Positions 11,601 through 23,945 of a stretch of DNA of 64,000 nt are shown here, piece after piece (the first letter of the stretch is position 1; each line of letters begins with the position of its first letter). Position numbers and translations under genes: made by a program. The notes below the pieces were generated by a model. The model was not told the origin of the DNA. It did no database searches and worked only from the letters and a program-made list of their open reading frames with translations. The stretch is from Gymnopus androsaceus JB14 (taxonomy: Eukaryota > Basidiomycota > Agaricomycetes > Agaricales > Omphalotaceae). The DNA is taken from the NCBI GenBank assembly GCA_009733575.1, contig ML769450.1, positions 186,001 through 250,000 of the forward strand, written 5' to 3'.

Positions 11601-12837
11601 ACTGGGTCCATTTCTCCGTTACGAAGTCAATCCGGAAAGAGATCCGTATGCTTATATCGCACCGTTGTACTCAAGTCCAAGGTCGATTGGTATGTGTACA
11701 ACACTGAGAGTGCCTTCCTCTAATCCAACCCGCATAACGGAATGGCGCCCATTGGGACTTCCTCTCCATTCTGCCTGGACGATCTCCCCTATCAATCATC
11801 TTCTGCGTTCTGGGAGTGACCATTCCATCTTTAAGCAGCCTGGAGCCTTGCCGGATGCTTGGGATGCTTCAGAGACGGAGGTGGTGAGAGCGACGCTGGC
11901 GTTGGTAAGGGTGGAGCGGGAAGTGTTGGGCAGGTTTGCTACATCGGTGATGCAAGTCGTAGGCGCCAAGAAGGAAGAGATCATACTCGGATGTATGGAG
12001 GTGTTCATGTTGGAGCATGGCGTTGGTGCTGGAGACGATAAAGCCGAATCCGAGGGTCAGAGGTCCTTGCAAGAAGTGTTCAGAGATGCAATAGTCGCAC
12101 GCCAAATGCAGGAATTGCTAGAAGCGTCCACTATAAAAGCCATGTCATCTTCTTCCCATTTAGCGCCGCCACCTCCCTCGTCATTATCCACCGCGCCCCT
12201 TGAACTCGCCTCCCTTCCCCTTCTCGGAATTTCTGTTCCATTCTATCAATTCTACGCCGACTTTCTGTCTTTATACGACTCAATATCGTTCTCACATCCT
12301 CTATTTTCTCGCCTCCTGCTCCCGCCTACGTCGATGATATACGCCCCTGATTATCGGAAGTTGCTTTGGAATGACTACAGCCATCTTTTACGAGGGATCA
12401 CAGTCGAGCCGGGGGATGCTATTACGAGTAAAGGCGGTATCGAGGAGTGGATGTATCCGGTGGAGACAGATCCCGAAATTTTGAGCGCATATCTTCGCGC
12501 TCTCGTCAAGTCTGGTAAAACGGGAGGGCTACAAGGATTTTTACGGCTCGTGGCAGTTCATCAAGTTGCTGCGAATATCTGGCCGGACCTTCGTAGCGCT
12601 GTGGGTTCTAGTGATGAACAAGGAGGTAAGCTTCTTAGAGCGGTCGTGGAGCAGGGAGGAACAGATGTTGTTAGAGAAGTGTTGAAGTATCGACAGTCAC
12701 CTTCGGGGCAAGATGCTTGGCTTCCCCCTAGATGTTTTGAAGAGCTAGACGACACTTCCAAAAGAGACAGGTACGGCTTGATTGAAAAATGGGGAGGCCC
12801 AAGCTTTTTAGAGAGGTTAAGAGGGGTGTTCGAATAG
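8657..12837 (+). CDS. RPAP1: RPAP1, RNA polymerase II-associated protein 1
   Basis: Large assembly factor for RNA polymerase II, acting with chaperones and the GPN GTPases in polymerase assembly and nuclear import. Exons 8657-9176, 9229-9270 and 9317-12837 give 1360 aa. The RPAP1_N helix is at about residues 115-155 (SAENEAKVQAMTEEEREAER) and RPAP1_C at about 330-400 (RFDLTGRPIPPSK, then GLHHHAEGTRAGYTLDDIF). The rest is helical, as in the armadillo-like body of the family, with no stop or frameshift over 3.5 kb of the last exon. The N-terminal 100 residues are disordered and Ser/Pro rich. Confidence 0.95.
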
Positions 12838-13208
12838 GAATGCATGTGTGTCGCAGGTCATAATCAAAAACCAATCTGACGAATCACTGCAGCTGAGTAC
12901 TGATTCCCCTTCTTCCAATTCGCTCCTCTAGGCCGAGACTTTTACACCTCTCAGACTCTCTACAGAAGACGTGTATATATATATGTGACGGCTATTATTT
13001 TTAAACTTTGTAATTCCTCGGAACCATAGAATGGTAATCTGGGTGCATACGATAGCTACTACTTAAGCTAATACTGTAAGTATGAGTATATGTATAAGAA
13101 TCCAGAACGAACCTATAACAAACAAATCCGTAAAACAGCCATTGCCAAATGTCCAAAAACGAGAGAGTCCGTTCACAACAACGAAAGAAAAGGCCAGCCC
13201 AAAATGAC
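12838..13208. other. Convergent intergenic, RPAP1 and desaturase 3' ends
   Basis: AT-rich spacer between two stops, including a short (TA)n stretch near 12970-12985. No gene seen. Confidence 0.5.
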
Positions 13209-15280
13209 CTATTCTTTTCCCGTGGCCAGCAAGGCGCGACACTGGCCAGCAATCTCCTCCAACATGCCTACCATCTCTTCATTACCCTGCGTGAAACTCT
13301 TCTCTTTGAATTCCAATAAATCGCCGCCGCACTGGTTATCTGTCGCGTAGCGTCTGTTTTGCTCGACCCATTGCTTAATTCGGACAGTTGCTCGGCGGTG
13401 ATTGGGTCGGGATAGTCGGGGAATAACTAGCGTTCGAGTCAGTACTAATGTATCTGTAGGAGATGATAATGGAATTGAAACGTACGTGGTGTGCAATTTG
13501 CATCTGTAACCCACCGTGAATAAAATCAAGATATTCGGGACACGAGACGTCCATTGTCGTTCTCAATTGTCGGTGAATGAAGCATTCGTACACGCCCATG
13601 TCTACAGAGTCTTGAGCGCTGTGCGAAAGTACAATCTGGACAAACTGTTAGACCGACGAGTCTGAAGGCAATCTGAGAGAAGAAAGAACCTGGACATGGA
13701 TTAGGCATACGGCGATGAGGTTGAGTAGGACGAATACAACGCGGGTACCCCACAGCTCGATCACCGAGTGGCCGTTCACGCCGTCAGAACCCGTACCGAT
13801 ATGCTTCAACATCAAAGTATACCAGCACCAGAAGAACACAACGCCAATAAGCTCGAACGTCCGAAAGCCGTCTGCTTTAGCTTTCGTGAGCAACTGTAAA
13901 ATTAGAAGATTAGACGGCGAACGCATCAGAAGACCAAGCGGGACATACATATACATAGCTTTTGCCAAACAGGGAAAACCTCGCGAAAACCATGACCGGG
14001 TAGAAAAACAGATGTTGATACTGAATGAGGAAACGCGTTGGAGCGTCGAAATGCATAACACATGCGTGAAAAGTCGAGTAGAGACTGTCGAAAAAGCGAA
14101 TATTGAAAGCGAAGAAAGGAAGGAGCTGGATATCAGGGTCGTGTTCGGGGTGGTTGGTGATCAAGTGGTGGACATCGTGCTGGTCTATCCACCATCCGAG
14201 AGACATCCCACTTGCAAAGCTCGCAATGGTACCCCCTATTGCCCGGTCCCAGAACCGATTTCCGGTGATTTCTGTATGGCCGGCGTCATCTGAGCACACA
14301 ATGTCAGTTAGATTTTTGAAAGATATGGTAGTGGAACCCACGGGCACAGAACATGATCTGGTGCATGAAAAAACCCAAGGCGATGGCCGAGACGCAGTAA
14401 TGCCCTGAATGAAACGTTTGTTTAGCAGACTGTATGAACGGAAAACGCCAAGACCGACATTTGTGTGATGCGGTGAGATAGAACCAGAGAAACGTAGCGA
14501 ATAGCGCAAGGCAGCGCAGGATCGTGAACCGGTAAAGTTTCCAGGGGTGTAGCTCAAAAAGGCCTGGTTCCATGAGGAGCTCGTGGCGCAATTGCCTGAA
14601 CGAATGAGACAACCGTTGTTGTTCTACAGGGCAAATCTCGGGAGGAGGTGATGGTGGCTCGAGTGAAGATGGATCCATAGGCGGCAGCGTTGTGCCTGTA
14701 GGTGACAGGCCAACCCATTCCTTACACGCACCATTGTAGGCCTGCAGGGAAATGTCGACCGTAGGTACACCGGCGTAAGCAGCGATGTTGTTGGGCCATC
14801 CGATATGAACTGGAGGAACAAGAGGTTTCCAACCGCTGCTTTCGCTCCAATCAACAGGGTCCACGGTGCCAATGATGAAGCATTTCATGCGAGCAAGGGC
14901 TTCAACTGGGTGATAAGCCTCTATTTCATCCGTGGCATCTCTTCCGACAAAGTGCAGTACCTGTGTAAACGTTAACAATGAGATAAGCTCCACAAAGACG
15001 TAAATAGACGTACCGGAAGGTCACCACCGGGGTGTACAGCCAAAAAATGGTTCATTCGATAAATGTAGCGACGATGAACAATGAGGATGTGGCCGCGAGA
15101 AATTAGAAAGGCAACTTCTGAGCGAGTGAAAGTGGATAGTTTGCGAGCAGGAGTTATGAGCGAAAAAGGGTCAGTCAAAGGTGTGACGACTGGGAGTGGA
15201 GTGCTGGCAGTTTTTGAGAGAGAAAGGAGGTCAACATCGACAGTAGGGAGCGCGGTCTCCACCGAGAAGGTGGAAGTCAT
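13209..15280 (-). CDS. Delta-8 sphingolipid desaturase (cytochrome b5 fusion), one apparent frameshift
   Basis: Membrane front-end desaturase with an N-terminal cytochrome b5 domain, likely introducing the delta-8 double bond into the long-chain base of fungal glucosylceramides in the ER. Minus-strand exon 1 is 15280-15014 and ends in the haem motif HPGGDLP; exon 2 starts at 14960 (VLHFVGRDATDEIEAYHP). Histidine boxes: DAGHTEITG, HDVHHLITNHPEHDP and the variant third box QIAHH. Membrane helices flank them. After QIAHH the expected LFPRL needs one more base in the C run (GGGG on the plus strand, 13418-13421). A weaker alternative donor four bases later would keep the frame but lose LFPRL. The last exon ends EEIAGQCRALLATGKE. 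Desaturase identity is firm; position specificity is inferred. Confidence 0.88.
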
Positions 15281-15980
15281 ATATAATGGGTATAAGCGGT
15301 AAAGATTCTTGAAAGATGTAGAAGGAAAGAAAGGAACGAAGTGAAAGAACTGGAAGAAAAAACAAGTGTCAAATAAGATACCTCGCTACTGACGAACGTG
15401 ACCGTCGTGACGCAAAGGTAATAGACGCTGCCCTGCGAAAGCACATAGTAGCCGCAGCACTTACACTTATCGGGTGTGCGGAAGGGGGTTACTGGGGTTA
15501 CTGGAGCAGTCTATCAGAGAAGATGCACAGGATAATGTAGAGTTAATTTCAGACCCGATGTATATATCTATTGACTATAGGCACATACCAATATCCGCAG
15601 TTTTAGCTGAGTAGCGAGGTATTTTCCTCTCGACTCGACTTTCTGGAGATAACAATGACCTCTCAGATTATATATGTTTCTAGCTAAGTTTGTAGCTAGC
15701 AGAGCTGTGACATATCCACGCGAATCAGTGGTTTATGGTCAGATTGCTACTTCAGGGCATCGTGGAACGGAAACCCAGGAAAGAGGCGCAACCCAGGAGA
15801 AAGGCGCACCAACAGACCTGCGGATAGCAGATTCATCGGCATGATGGAGGTTCGAGGCAGAGATGCGGAGTCCGGATTCCGTCGGGACCTTTACTTTTAT
15901 ATGATACGAGCGCTTATCTTATCTTACTGTAAGTCCTAGATTTGGAACGACTTTCACAATGAATATAACTAAAGACGAAA
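15281..15980. other. Upstream region of the desaturase
   Basis: About 700 bp with no coding signal that I can support. It should contain the desaturase promoter on the minus strand. Confidence 0.4.
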
Positions 15981-15986
15981 TAAAAT

Positions 15987-16975
15987 TTGGTGCATGTCCA
16001 AAATTTGACTATGTTTGCCCCTGCAACTCAATGTCTTTCAGATTACAAAGAAAAGATTTCAAGGCAATTGGTGTCAAGCATGTTTTGTACGGAAACGAAT
16101 GCTATTCAAGTTATTGTAAGTACTAGCTGTGGGTCCAGTGACACAGTTATTTTTCTTTTCAAACGGCGGCCAAGTTAATTTAGTAGCGGAAACACTGCGA
16201 ATCGGAGTGGCTGGGAGACTTCCTTCCTTCTTCAGCAGGGAGCCAATGGCAATACGAGAAGTACTAATAAAACACAACTTGTGCCGCTTTCCCTTTCAAC
16301 TTCTGGTGCGTAAGCCCAACAGAAACATACTCTCGGGAGCTGGTCTCCCCAAAAACTTTTTGGGCCAGGGTTGTATCTTTCGTCGAAAACCGAGGCGTAT
16401 TCAAGGAGCAAGAACGGAACGGTGCCTGAAGCAAGTGGACTGGAGTATGATACTTCCAGTACGTTTGCTGATATGCGATCTCTAAAGGGTTACGTCCCAG
16501 TAAGAACACATCGTCGTTCGATCATGTATCATCCTTGCTCATTCATCCTCAGTTTGAAGTGACTGCTGCGTCCGGGTTACAGACGACTATGATTCACCAC
16601 CTATACAAGGTGAGTTCTTCATGTAGTAAAGAAGACCCTTCCCTCATTATTGTGCCACAGCTCTGAAATCAGTAGCAAAGTAAAGAAGAATAGACTCGGG
16701 ACATATATCCTCAACAAATTTTGGGCCCAGAAGGTGAAAAACCCGAAATCTGTCAAAATCTTCAGCCAAGCTGGTTCGATGAGAGGCAAGGTGTGGTACA
16801 TTTCCCCACAGTCTCTCAAACTGCTTGGTCCTCTCGGGTCGAAACAGGTGGGGTCCGCCCCCGCAATGTCTCCGTTGTGGGAGAACGCAGGTGGCATCGA
16901 TTAGCCATCGAGAAAGAAATGTTGAACGTGGGAGACGTAGTTGGAAGTACTTACGGAGAAACACCATCATAATAA
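15987..16975 (+). pseudogene. Unresolved coding-like fragments, possible decayed WSC-type gene
   Basis: Short in-frame stretches suggest remnants of a spliced gene. Near 16020-16110 the plus strand reads MSFRLQRKDFKAIGVKHVLY then GNECYSSY, which recalls a WSC carbohydrate-binding module (AGVEYGNECYCG) with lost cysteines. A plausible GT-AG intron at about 16498-16550 joins LKGYVP to FEVTAASGLQTTMIHHLYK, and 16729-16972 reads an open C-terminal frame ending TYGETPS. I cannot link these into one protein, and I do not recognise the rest. It may equally be chance. Confidence 0.25.
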
Positions 16976-17437
16976 AACCAAGTCGCCAATGAAATTACCC
17001 TCCAAACCTGGTGAAGTTAAGCTGGCCTCGATAATCCAGCATCCCACGAAATTCGCGAGCTCACACTCACTTCCCTCCAATCAATGCTTTCGCATTTGCC
17101 TTTTCAACCAGATTTTCCGTCATTGTGTAATATTCGAGTATGTCGACAAGAGACTACTTATCTCAACCTGAGATAAATATCGTTTTTCGGCGAGCTTATT
17201 CGTCTTTCAACTCGCGCCTGATTATAATATATGTCCATAGGCGGGAGTGATCTTCAACCTATTGCAGGGAGTTATTAGGTATGCTACATAGATAGTCCCA
17301 GCCAAAAATGATATAACTGTACATTTCAGTCTGTTGTAAATGAGATAAGTAATGAACGACAGGAGCACGAGCGATATGCAGGTACTTAAAATTAGGAAAG
17401 GGTTAAATCTCTCTCAAAATATCATGAGTAGGTGGTG
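16976..17437. other. Intergenic, no gene seen
   Basis: AT-rich sequence with no supported gene or repeat. It holds the 3' flank of the minus-strand gene ending at 17438. Confidence 0.5.
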
Positions 17438-18373
17438 TTACACATATCGGACAGGCTTCTTCTTCTGCTCTTCCAGTTGCTTTTCAATGAGCTTCTGCTG
17501 TTCCTCGCGCTTGGTGCGATGTTCAATCAGTTTCTGAACCAACAAGATTAACGATCGTTCCAATATCAGTATTAAAACATAAACTCACAGCTTTCAGTGC
17601 TTCAACTGTACTGGAAAGAGAATCAAGAGTGGATTCTGAAAGCTCTGACATCTATTAGGATTAACGATCAGGCTATAGTTCAAATATCAAGAAATGAAGA
17701 ATCTTACCGTATCCTGAGCTTTGGCTAACAATTTCTCGCGCTCCTGTTCCCACTCTTTCTTCTGCTGCTCAAATCTGGATTCAAAACCCCAAGGAACAGT
17801 CTGCGCTTGAATTGAAGCAGCTACGGGTGCTACGGGTGTCGGGGCTGATGGGAATTCTGTGGACACTGTAGGAAGAGCAGGGACCGATGGGACCTGGCCA
17901 GCGGGACTGGAGCTTCCGCTTCCGTTCACGACGCTGTTGGTTGGGGGTGGAGTGGGAGGTGGAGTTGGAGGTGGGGGAGGATACTGGAAGGCCCTTTCTC
18001 GGGCAAACCCCCAGCTCCAATGAGAGTGATGATGAGGGTGCGAATAAGGATAAGGAGAGGGTGTGTTTGTACCAGAGTTGTTACCGGGTACCGTCGGTAA
18101 TGGTTCCGCTAGAACATGGCTTAAATCACCATTATTCTGTGGTTGCTGATGAACGGGAGCACGATAGCAGTTCTTCCAGTACATGGCCTTTTCACCTTGC
18201 TTCGCTTCTTTGTGCATGATATATGTCGTAGCAGAGACTGCTCCAATTCCAAACCATAGCAAGCGAGATGGACGGCGATGGTAGTGATAGTGGCGCCAGG
18301 ACTCAAAGCCAGGGCCAGGGAAACCCGACGAGGATGACCAGCGGTAGAAAAATCTTGAATGGGGACGCATCAT
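17438..18373 (-). CDS. Conserved-looking hypothetical protein with one membrane helix and C-terminal coiled coil
   Basis: Exons 18373-17708, 17651-17589 and 17533-17438 on the minus strand, all phase 0, give 274 aa. I do not recognise the family. The N-terminus is rich in Arg, His and aromatic residues (HYHYHRRPSR) and is followed by a short hydrophobic helix (LLWFGIGAVSATTYIM, about residues 38-53); this could act as a mitochondrial presequence and anchor, which is inference. The middle is low complexity (poly-Pro PPPPPTPPPTPPP, His-rich patch). The last 90 residues are highly charged and heptad-like (FEQQKKEWEQEREKLLAK, then KREEQQKLIEKQLEEQKKK), a likely coiled coil. The last two exons are short. 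Confidence 0.65.
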
Positions 18374-18873
18374 GGTTGTTGGAAAGATGATGAGGATATC
18401 ACAACAGATTCAAGCCCTCTTTATAACCAGGAAACATTTATAAGGCCGACGATATGACGGGGTGCGGCAAAAGAGGAAAAATATGCGACAGTCACATGCA
18501 AATCTGGATGACGGGGGTAATTTGTCATTCAAAGCGTGTCACAACGCGTCTCGGCAATGACCAGCGCTTACGCGTGTCGTCGCCGACTCGGACGTGTTCC
18601 GACCAAGTTCCGAAAGCCATGCGTTCCAGTAAGTACTAGTAGGTTCCAGCTTCGTTCGAGAGTAATAATGAGAGAGAAATAACGATTACAAACAAATCAC
18701 CGTAGATTTATTATTTACTCCGACGGAATAATCAAGTTATCTACTTATCATGCTGGGTTTTCCGCTGAACGAGATTCACAACTTGAATGATTATACATAC
18801 ATCGCAGGGTCTGAGGGCCCAAAAATTACAGTCTTTACTTTCCCAAATCCCTCCCGATCCGTTTGGTTACATT
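18374..18873. other. Intergenic, no gene seen
   Basis: Contains the promoter of the coiled-coil gene (minus) and the 3' flank of fumarase. Around 18520-18620 it is GC-richer with several CG-containing motifs, but I see no defined element. Confidence 0.45.
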
Positions 18874-20823
18874 TCAAGGATCTGGGTATAACATCAACTC
18901 TGGCCGAACCTTTTCGTCAAACTCCTGTGGCGAGAGAAGCCCCAATGAAACTGTAGCCTCTTTGAGCGTCGTTCCTTCTTTGTGTGCTTTCTTAGCGGCT
19001 TTGGCAACATCTGTAAAAAAAATATAGGTCAGTGGAAGAAAGGAAATAAAAGGGATGCAAGACGTACTGTCATATCCAAGATGACTGTTAAGGATCGTAG
19101 CCAACATCAGCGATTCATTGAGGAGAGTTTGTATACGCTTTTCGTTAGCTTGAATACCGACGACACAGTTCTTGGTGAACGAGCGTGAACCTATCCCAGT
19201 TTAGCACACTGTTTACTAAGAGGATAGATTTCTTACCATCAGCAAGTAATCGGATGCTCTGTAATACATTCTTAATCATGACTGGTTTGAACACATTCAA
19301 CTGCAACCAACGTCAGCATCTCCGTTCCGTCTAGAATAGCCGAGAAGAACCAACCTCAAATTGACCATTGGATCCAGCGATACTGACTGTCGTTTGGTTT
19401 CCCATTACTTGCGCAGCGACCATCGTAATAGCCTCGCATTGCGTTGGATTTACTTTTCCTGGCATGATGCTACTGCCAGGCTCATTCTCGGGCAAGCTCA
19501 ATTCACCCAAACCACATCGTGGACCAGAGCCAAGATACCTTATATCGTTGGCAATCTTCATAAGTGAGCAAGCGACGACATTCAGTGCACCATGAGCCTC
19601 GACAAGCGCGTCGTGTGCAGCGAGGGCTTCGAACTACATTCACATGTACAATCGTTAAATGCGCTCGGGTAAATCGGTAAAACAATACTGACCTTATTAG
19701 GCGCAGTCTTGAATTCTAAACCGGTAAGCTGAGAAATTTCCTGAGCGACTTTGACGTCGAAACCCTTCTTGGTGTTCAATCCCTATGGAACGTATCATAA
19801 GATTGTGTATGATCGGTTATAAGCACATACAGTTCCAACTGCAGTCCCTCCCTGGGCAAGGAGACTAAGTCGCGGGAGCACACCTTGGATTCTGTCAATA
19901 CCGTTGGAAACCTGTTGAACGTATCCGCTGAATTCTTGCCCCAATGTCAAGGGAGTAGCATCCTTTCAATAATAATAAAAACATTCATCAGCAATAGTCA
20001 AATAGCAAACTACCATGGAAATTAGAATCCACCTGAAGATGTGTTCGTCCGATCTTGATAATATGTTCAAAGGCTTTCGACTTTGCGTCCAATGCATCCC
20101 GAAGCCCGGATAAAGCTGGGATGAGGGACTGGCTGAGTTCAGTAACGGCTGCGACGTGCATAGCTGTTGGGAAGGTATCATTGCTCGACTGGCTCATATT
20201 AACGTGGTCGTTTGGGTGCACTGGCTTCTTGGAACCCATTTCTCCTCCAAGAATCTCGATGGCGCGATTGGAGATGACCTGGAACGAACCTGAGGAGATT
20301 GCATAGACTGATAATCCATACATACATACGTACCTCGTTTACATTCATATTGCTCTGTGTTCCACTTCCAGTCTGAAAGACCACGAGCGGGAAATGGTCA
20401 TTAAGCTTTCCAGAGATGACCTTCAATGCACAAATCAGCCTTCATCCGACAAATATATATAAGCACAACGCACATCATCAGCAGCCTTCTGGATCGCTTC
20501 AGCGATCTTTGTATCCAATCCATATCCTACATTCACTATCGAAGCTGCTTTCTTTAGGATGGCGAATGCTTTGATTAAAGGCGGAGGGAGGCGCTCAGTA
20601 GGTCCGCCAATATCAAAGTTTTGCAACGATCTGTGATTGTCAGGAAGGTTGGTGAAAGAAGAGAAGTAGAGTAGCTAGACCCGAGACTTGCCGCTGAGTT
20701 TGTGCTCCCCAGTATCGATCAGCTGGGACCTCGACCTCACCTATGTAGGATTCAAGAAAAGTAATGGGTGCATCAGAGAAAGATCTCACCCATCGTATCT
20801 CGTTCGACGCGTACTGAAGACAT
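18874..20823 (-). CDS. FUM1: Class II fumarate hydratase
   Basis: Homotetrameric fumarase that interconverts fumarate and malate in the TCA cycle and cytosol. Split by about ten short introns. In order: [35 protein letters not shown], the B-site [34 protein letters not shown], and the family signature [11 protein letters not shown] with the catalytic Ser. The C-terminal D2 region ends [12 protein letters not shown]. The second intron appears to use a GC donor (CG|GCAAGT), which alone restores QRSLQNF. From the start at 20823 the N-terminus ([12 protein letters not shown]) has no clear presequence, so this start predicts a cytosolic form; an upstream start or exon could add mitochondrial targeting. 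Confidence 0.95.
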
Positions 20824-21011
20824 GGTTGCTGAGAGTAAAGAAACGAAGAAAAGGAAACTACATCATAAGTGATCGAATTTCACATGCTCATCCAAAAGAA
20901 GTATCGACACAAAACACCCAAATATCATTGCAATATCGTTAGTGATAACACAGCGAATACATAAAAACACAACGAGCAGCAGGTATTCATAATTACGACG
21001 CCAAAGCACGA

Positions 21012-22897
21012 TCATGAGTCGGAGGAAGGCAAAGGAGGAGGCGCCTCTGGCTGAGGTGCAAAGATAATATTGAGCGGAGGAGTCGTCTGACTATCCTCGC
21101 TCAACAACGTAGCAATAATCGACCTGCCAGCAAAAGACCTTCCCGCAAGACTCTTCAAAGCTCCCGCAGCACTCTCACTATCCACATACTTGACATACAC
21201 ACGTCCCACTCCCGCAGCCTCATCAATACGAGCAGCAGACTGTGGGTCCAAACCCTCCCCAGGGGCCCATTTCGACTTGTCCTTTTTGACCGGCCGAGGA
21301 ATCCGCAGATCCTCCACAGGACCAAAGTGGGCACATTCTTCCTTGACGTCTTCGAAGAGATCTCCGTATTCTTCGTCGTCGATGAGGTCGTCTGGGGTCA
21401 CCATGTTGAGCATGAGAAGGATGCGTGAGTCGCCTCCGGTGCTTTCACCAGCAGGCATGATGGGGCGAGGGATTTCGGGGAATTGGTCGTAGGGTAAGTT
21501 GGGGATCATTCCTGGTGTTCCGGGTTTGGCTCCTACGGATGCGCGTTGTACAACGAGGTAGCGGTCGCCAAGTTCCATACCGTTCAGAGCTTGGATCGCA
21601 GTATCTGTGACATTCACATCCACGTATTCGAAAAAGCAAAACCCTGCGATAAACATGCTTTAGATGCTTGAAGAATAAATACGAAAAATTCACGTACTTT
21701 TGAAGCACCGTTGCCATTCTCTCTCACCAGATTGAAGGCTTTTAGCTCTCCGAAACTCTTCAAGAGCTCCATGACATTTTCCTCGTTGAGATAAGTGGGA
21801 AGACCCCCGACGAAAACTTTATTAATCGAATCGGGACGTTGGTGGACACGACACCAGGTACATGGACTATGGGAGCAGGAGCAGGAATCTCAGCACCCCC
21901 ATAGTCCTTGGGTCGACGAATTTTGAGGGGACCGTTGATGAAGATGATTCCATCAAAGGCCATGGCAGAAGTGGCGTCTTCGGCACTACGGAACTAGACG
22001 CGATGACGTTAGACAAGGCTACAACACGACAAAGCTCGACTTACCTCAACAAACGCATAATTTTTTTCATAGTTGCACTGCACGGCAAGAACGGGAGGAC
22101 CTGGGGTACCCGTCCCAATGTTCATTTCGGCCATTTTTTGATTGAAGAACTCGGCAAGATTTGTTTCGTTTACTTCGGGCGTGATGCTGCCGATGTAGAG
22201 CCTGCGAGACTGTCGGGACAGATTGGGGTTGCTGCCGATGCCCATACCGAACGTCTGAACAGGCATGGGAGGAGGTAGGCCAGCGATACCAAGAATAGGA
22301 GGAATCTGAGTTCGGTTAGCACCGGGAAGGTTGAAAAGACCTAGATATGGTTTAGAACCCAAGAAACAGAATAGGAACAGCGAACCAACCTGTTTGCTTG
22401 GCTTGCATGGCAGAATATTGCTCATAGCCTGGAGCAGAGACATCCCAGCCCGAAGCTTTGCGCCTTCGCTGGCTTAGTGGAACGGCATTGTCTGGGGTAG
22501 GCGACCTTCTCTCGGGAGTACTGTTGCCTTCTTTGGCTTGTTTTCTGTCGCCGTCGTCTCTGCCTGCTCTTCCTCCTCCTCTTCCTTCTCCTCCACGGCC
22601 TCGTCGTTCACCTCTGTCGCCTCTATCTCTCGGAGGACCATGGTCTTCGTCACGGCCTCCTCGGTGAGATCGTCGGTCATCATCGCGAGGTCTCCGGCTA
22701 AAGTCATCGTAGTCTCTGGAGCCGCGAGAATACCGGTCTCGGTCACCTCCTCTGACTTCCCGTCTATCGTCACCTCTTCGATACCTGTCGGACCTGTCGC
22801 CACGGTCTCCTCTGTGGTCTCTATCGCGATGCTCGTCATGCCTTGAGGAGCGATGACGGTCCTCCCGGTAACGGTCTAAAAGGAAGAAAAAGGCCAA
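21012..22897 (-). CDS. U2AF2: U2AF large subunit (U2AF65/Prp2-like), 5' end unresolved, one apparent frameshift
   Basis: Splicing factor that binds the polypyrimidine tract and recruits U2 snRNP. Order: a long RS/RD/RG-rich N-terminus, the ULM that binds the small subunit (GWDVSAPGYEQ, Trp present), RRM1 (RRLYIGSITPEV, then NYAFVEF), RRM2 (NKVFVGGLPTYLNEENV, GFCFFEYVDV) and a C-terminal UHM (RVYVKYVDSESAAGALKSL with the R-x-F motif GRSFAGR). In the RRM1-RRM2 linker the frame moves at NVP/DSINKVF: one C appears missing (GGG on the plus strand, 21833-21835). The first coding exon is uncertain; an acceptor just before DRYREDRH suggests a short upstream exon near 22900-23030. Confidence 0.9.
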
Positions 22898-23281
22898 AGC
22901 AGTAAGTAACCTCGACTTGTTTTGCTGGCGAGATGAGCAGTTCTGCGGGTCGGGAATGTGTCAACATCCGGAAAGCTAGCTATAGAAACAGCATGGTGCA
23001 GAGAAAAGAAACGTTGCACCATGAGTTTATCGTTTTTTGGAACGGTAGAAAAGCAAGGAAAATTCGACACCAGTCAATTCGCGCCCTCATCCAATGCATA
23101 TGCTGCTGGTAGAATTATAGAGCTACAAATAAATATTAGAATCTCACCGTGTTCTTCAGGCATATTTTTTGAAGATTTGCTTGTGGAAGTGACGAGAAGA
23201 AACACGAATGAGCTCGGCAGCAAAGGTCCGGCATTGGATCATCATTTCGGGGCGCTTCTGCGCTTCTACTCTCCTTCTACC
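22898..23281. other. Divergent promoter region, U2AF large subunit and FIS1
   Basis: Bidirectional spacer. It probably also contains the unplaced first exon of the U2AF gene. No repeat or other gene seen. Confidence 0.5.
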
Positions 23282-23945
23282 ATGTCCACAGAGCTCCCTT
23301 ACGCTGCCGACGCAGAAGTATCCCTGTCTTACGATGAACTAGAGGTAAGTATTTCTTGTTTTATGCTGTATTTTTTACTCATTATCTAGGTTTTACGATT
23401 ACAATACGAACGAGAGCAACTGCAGGCACATGTAACTGTGCAGACCAAGTTCAACTACGCCTGGGGTTTGGTCAAGAGTCCACTACGAGAACACCAAGTC
23501 GAGGTGTTAAACTGCTGCAAGGTAAATTCTCTCTTCTTTTATCCGTCTCTACTTCTAACATATTTTCAGACTTGTATCGCTCTGAGCCTGCGCGGCGGAG
23601 AGAATGTCTTTACTACCTGGCGCTAGGACACTACAAGATGGGCAACTTTGATCAGGCTAAACAGTTTAATGGTGTGTATGTTTTATTCCATACTGAGATT
23701 GACCACTTACCGGTACTTGGTAGGCCTGTTAATGGAGAAAGAGCCCACCAATTTACAAGCTCTAAGTCTAGGCCAGCTCATAGATAAAGGCGTAGCCAAA
23801 GGTGCGTCGATATATCTTCACCATACCTTCTTCATGTCTCACATTCTGTACAGAGGGCTACATTGGGATGGCACTCGTTGGCGGTGCGGCTGCGATTGGA
23901 ACAATAGTCCTAGCAGGTCTCATACGGCGAGCAACCCGAAAGTAA
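23282..23945 (+). CDS. FIS1: FIS1, mitochondrial fission protein, one apparent frameshift
   Basis: Tail-anchored outer-membrane TPR protein that recruits fission adaptors and dynamin to mitochondria and peroxisomes. Five exons, beginning [21 protein letters not shown]. The TPR-like fold is plain: [15 protein letters not shown], then [24 protein letters not shown]. The C-terminus is a single membrane span ([19 protein letters not shown]) with a basic tail RRATRK, as required for mitochondrial targeting. In exon 2 the frame ends REHQVE, while the family-consistent continuation GVKLLQ is in the next frame: one G is missing at about 23503 (GG where GGG is expected). All other splice joins are clean, so I treat it as functional. 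Confidence 0.92.

Noticed and set aside
22474..22846. Long frames rich in Thr/Glu or Ser opposite and beside the U2AF RS domain
   Set aside because: Alternate readings of the CG-rich RS/RD-coding repeat; the U2AF frame is clear.
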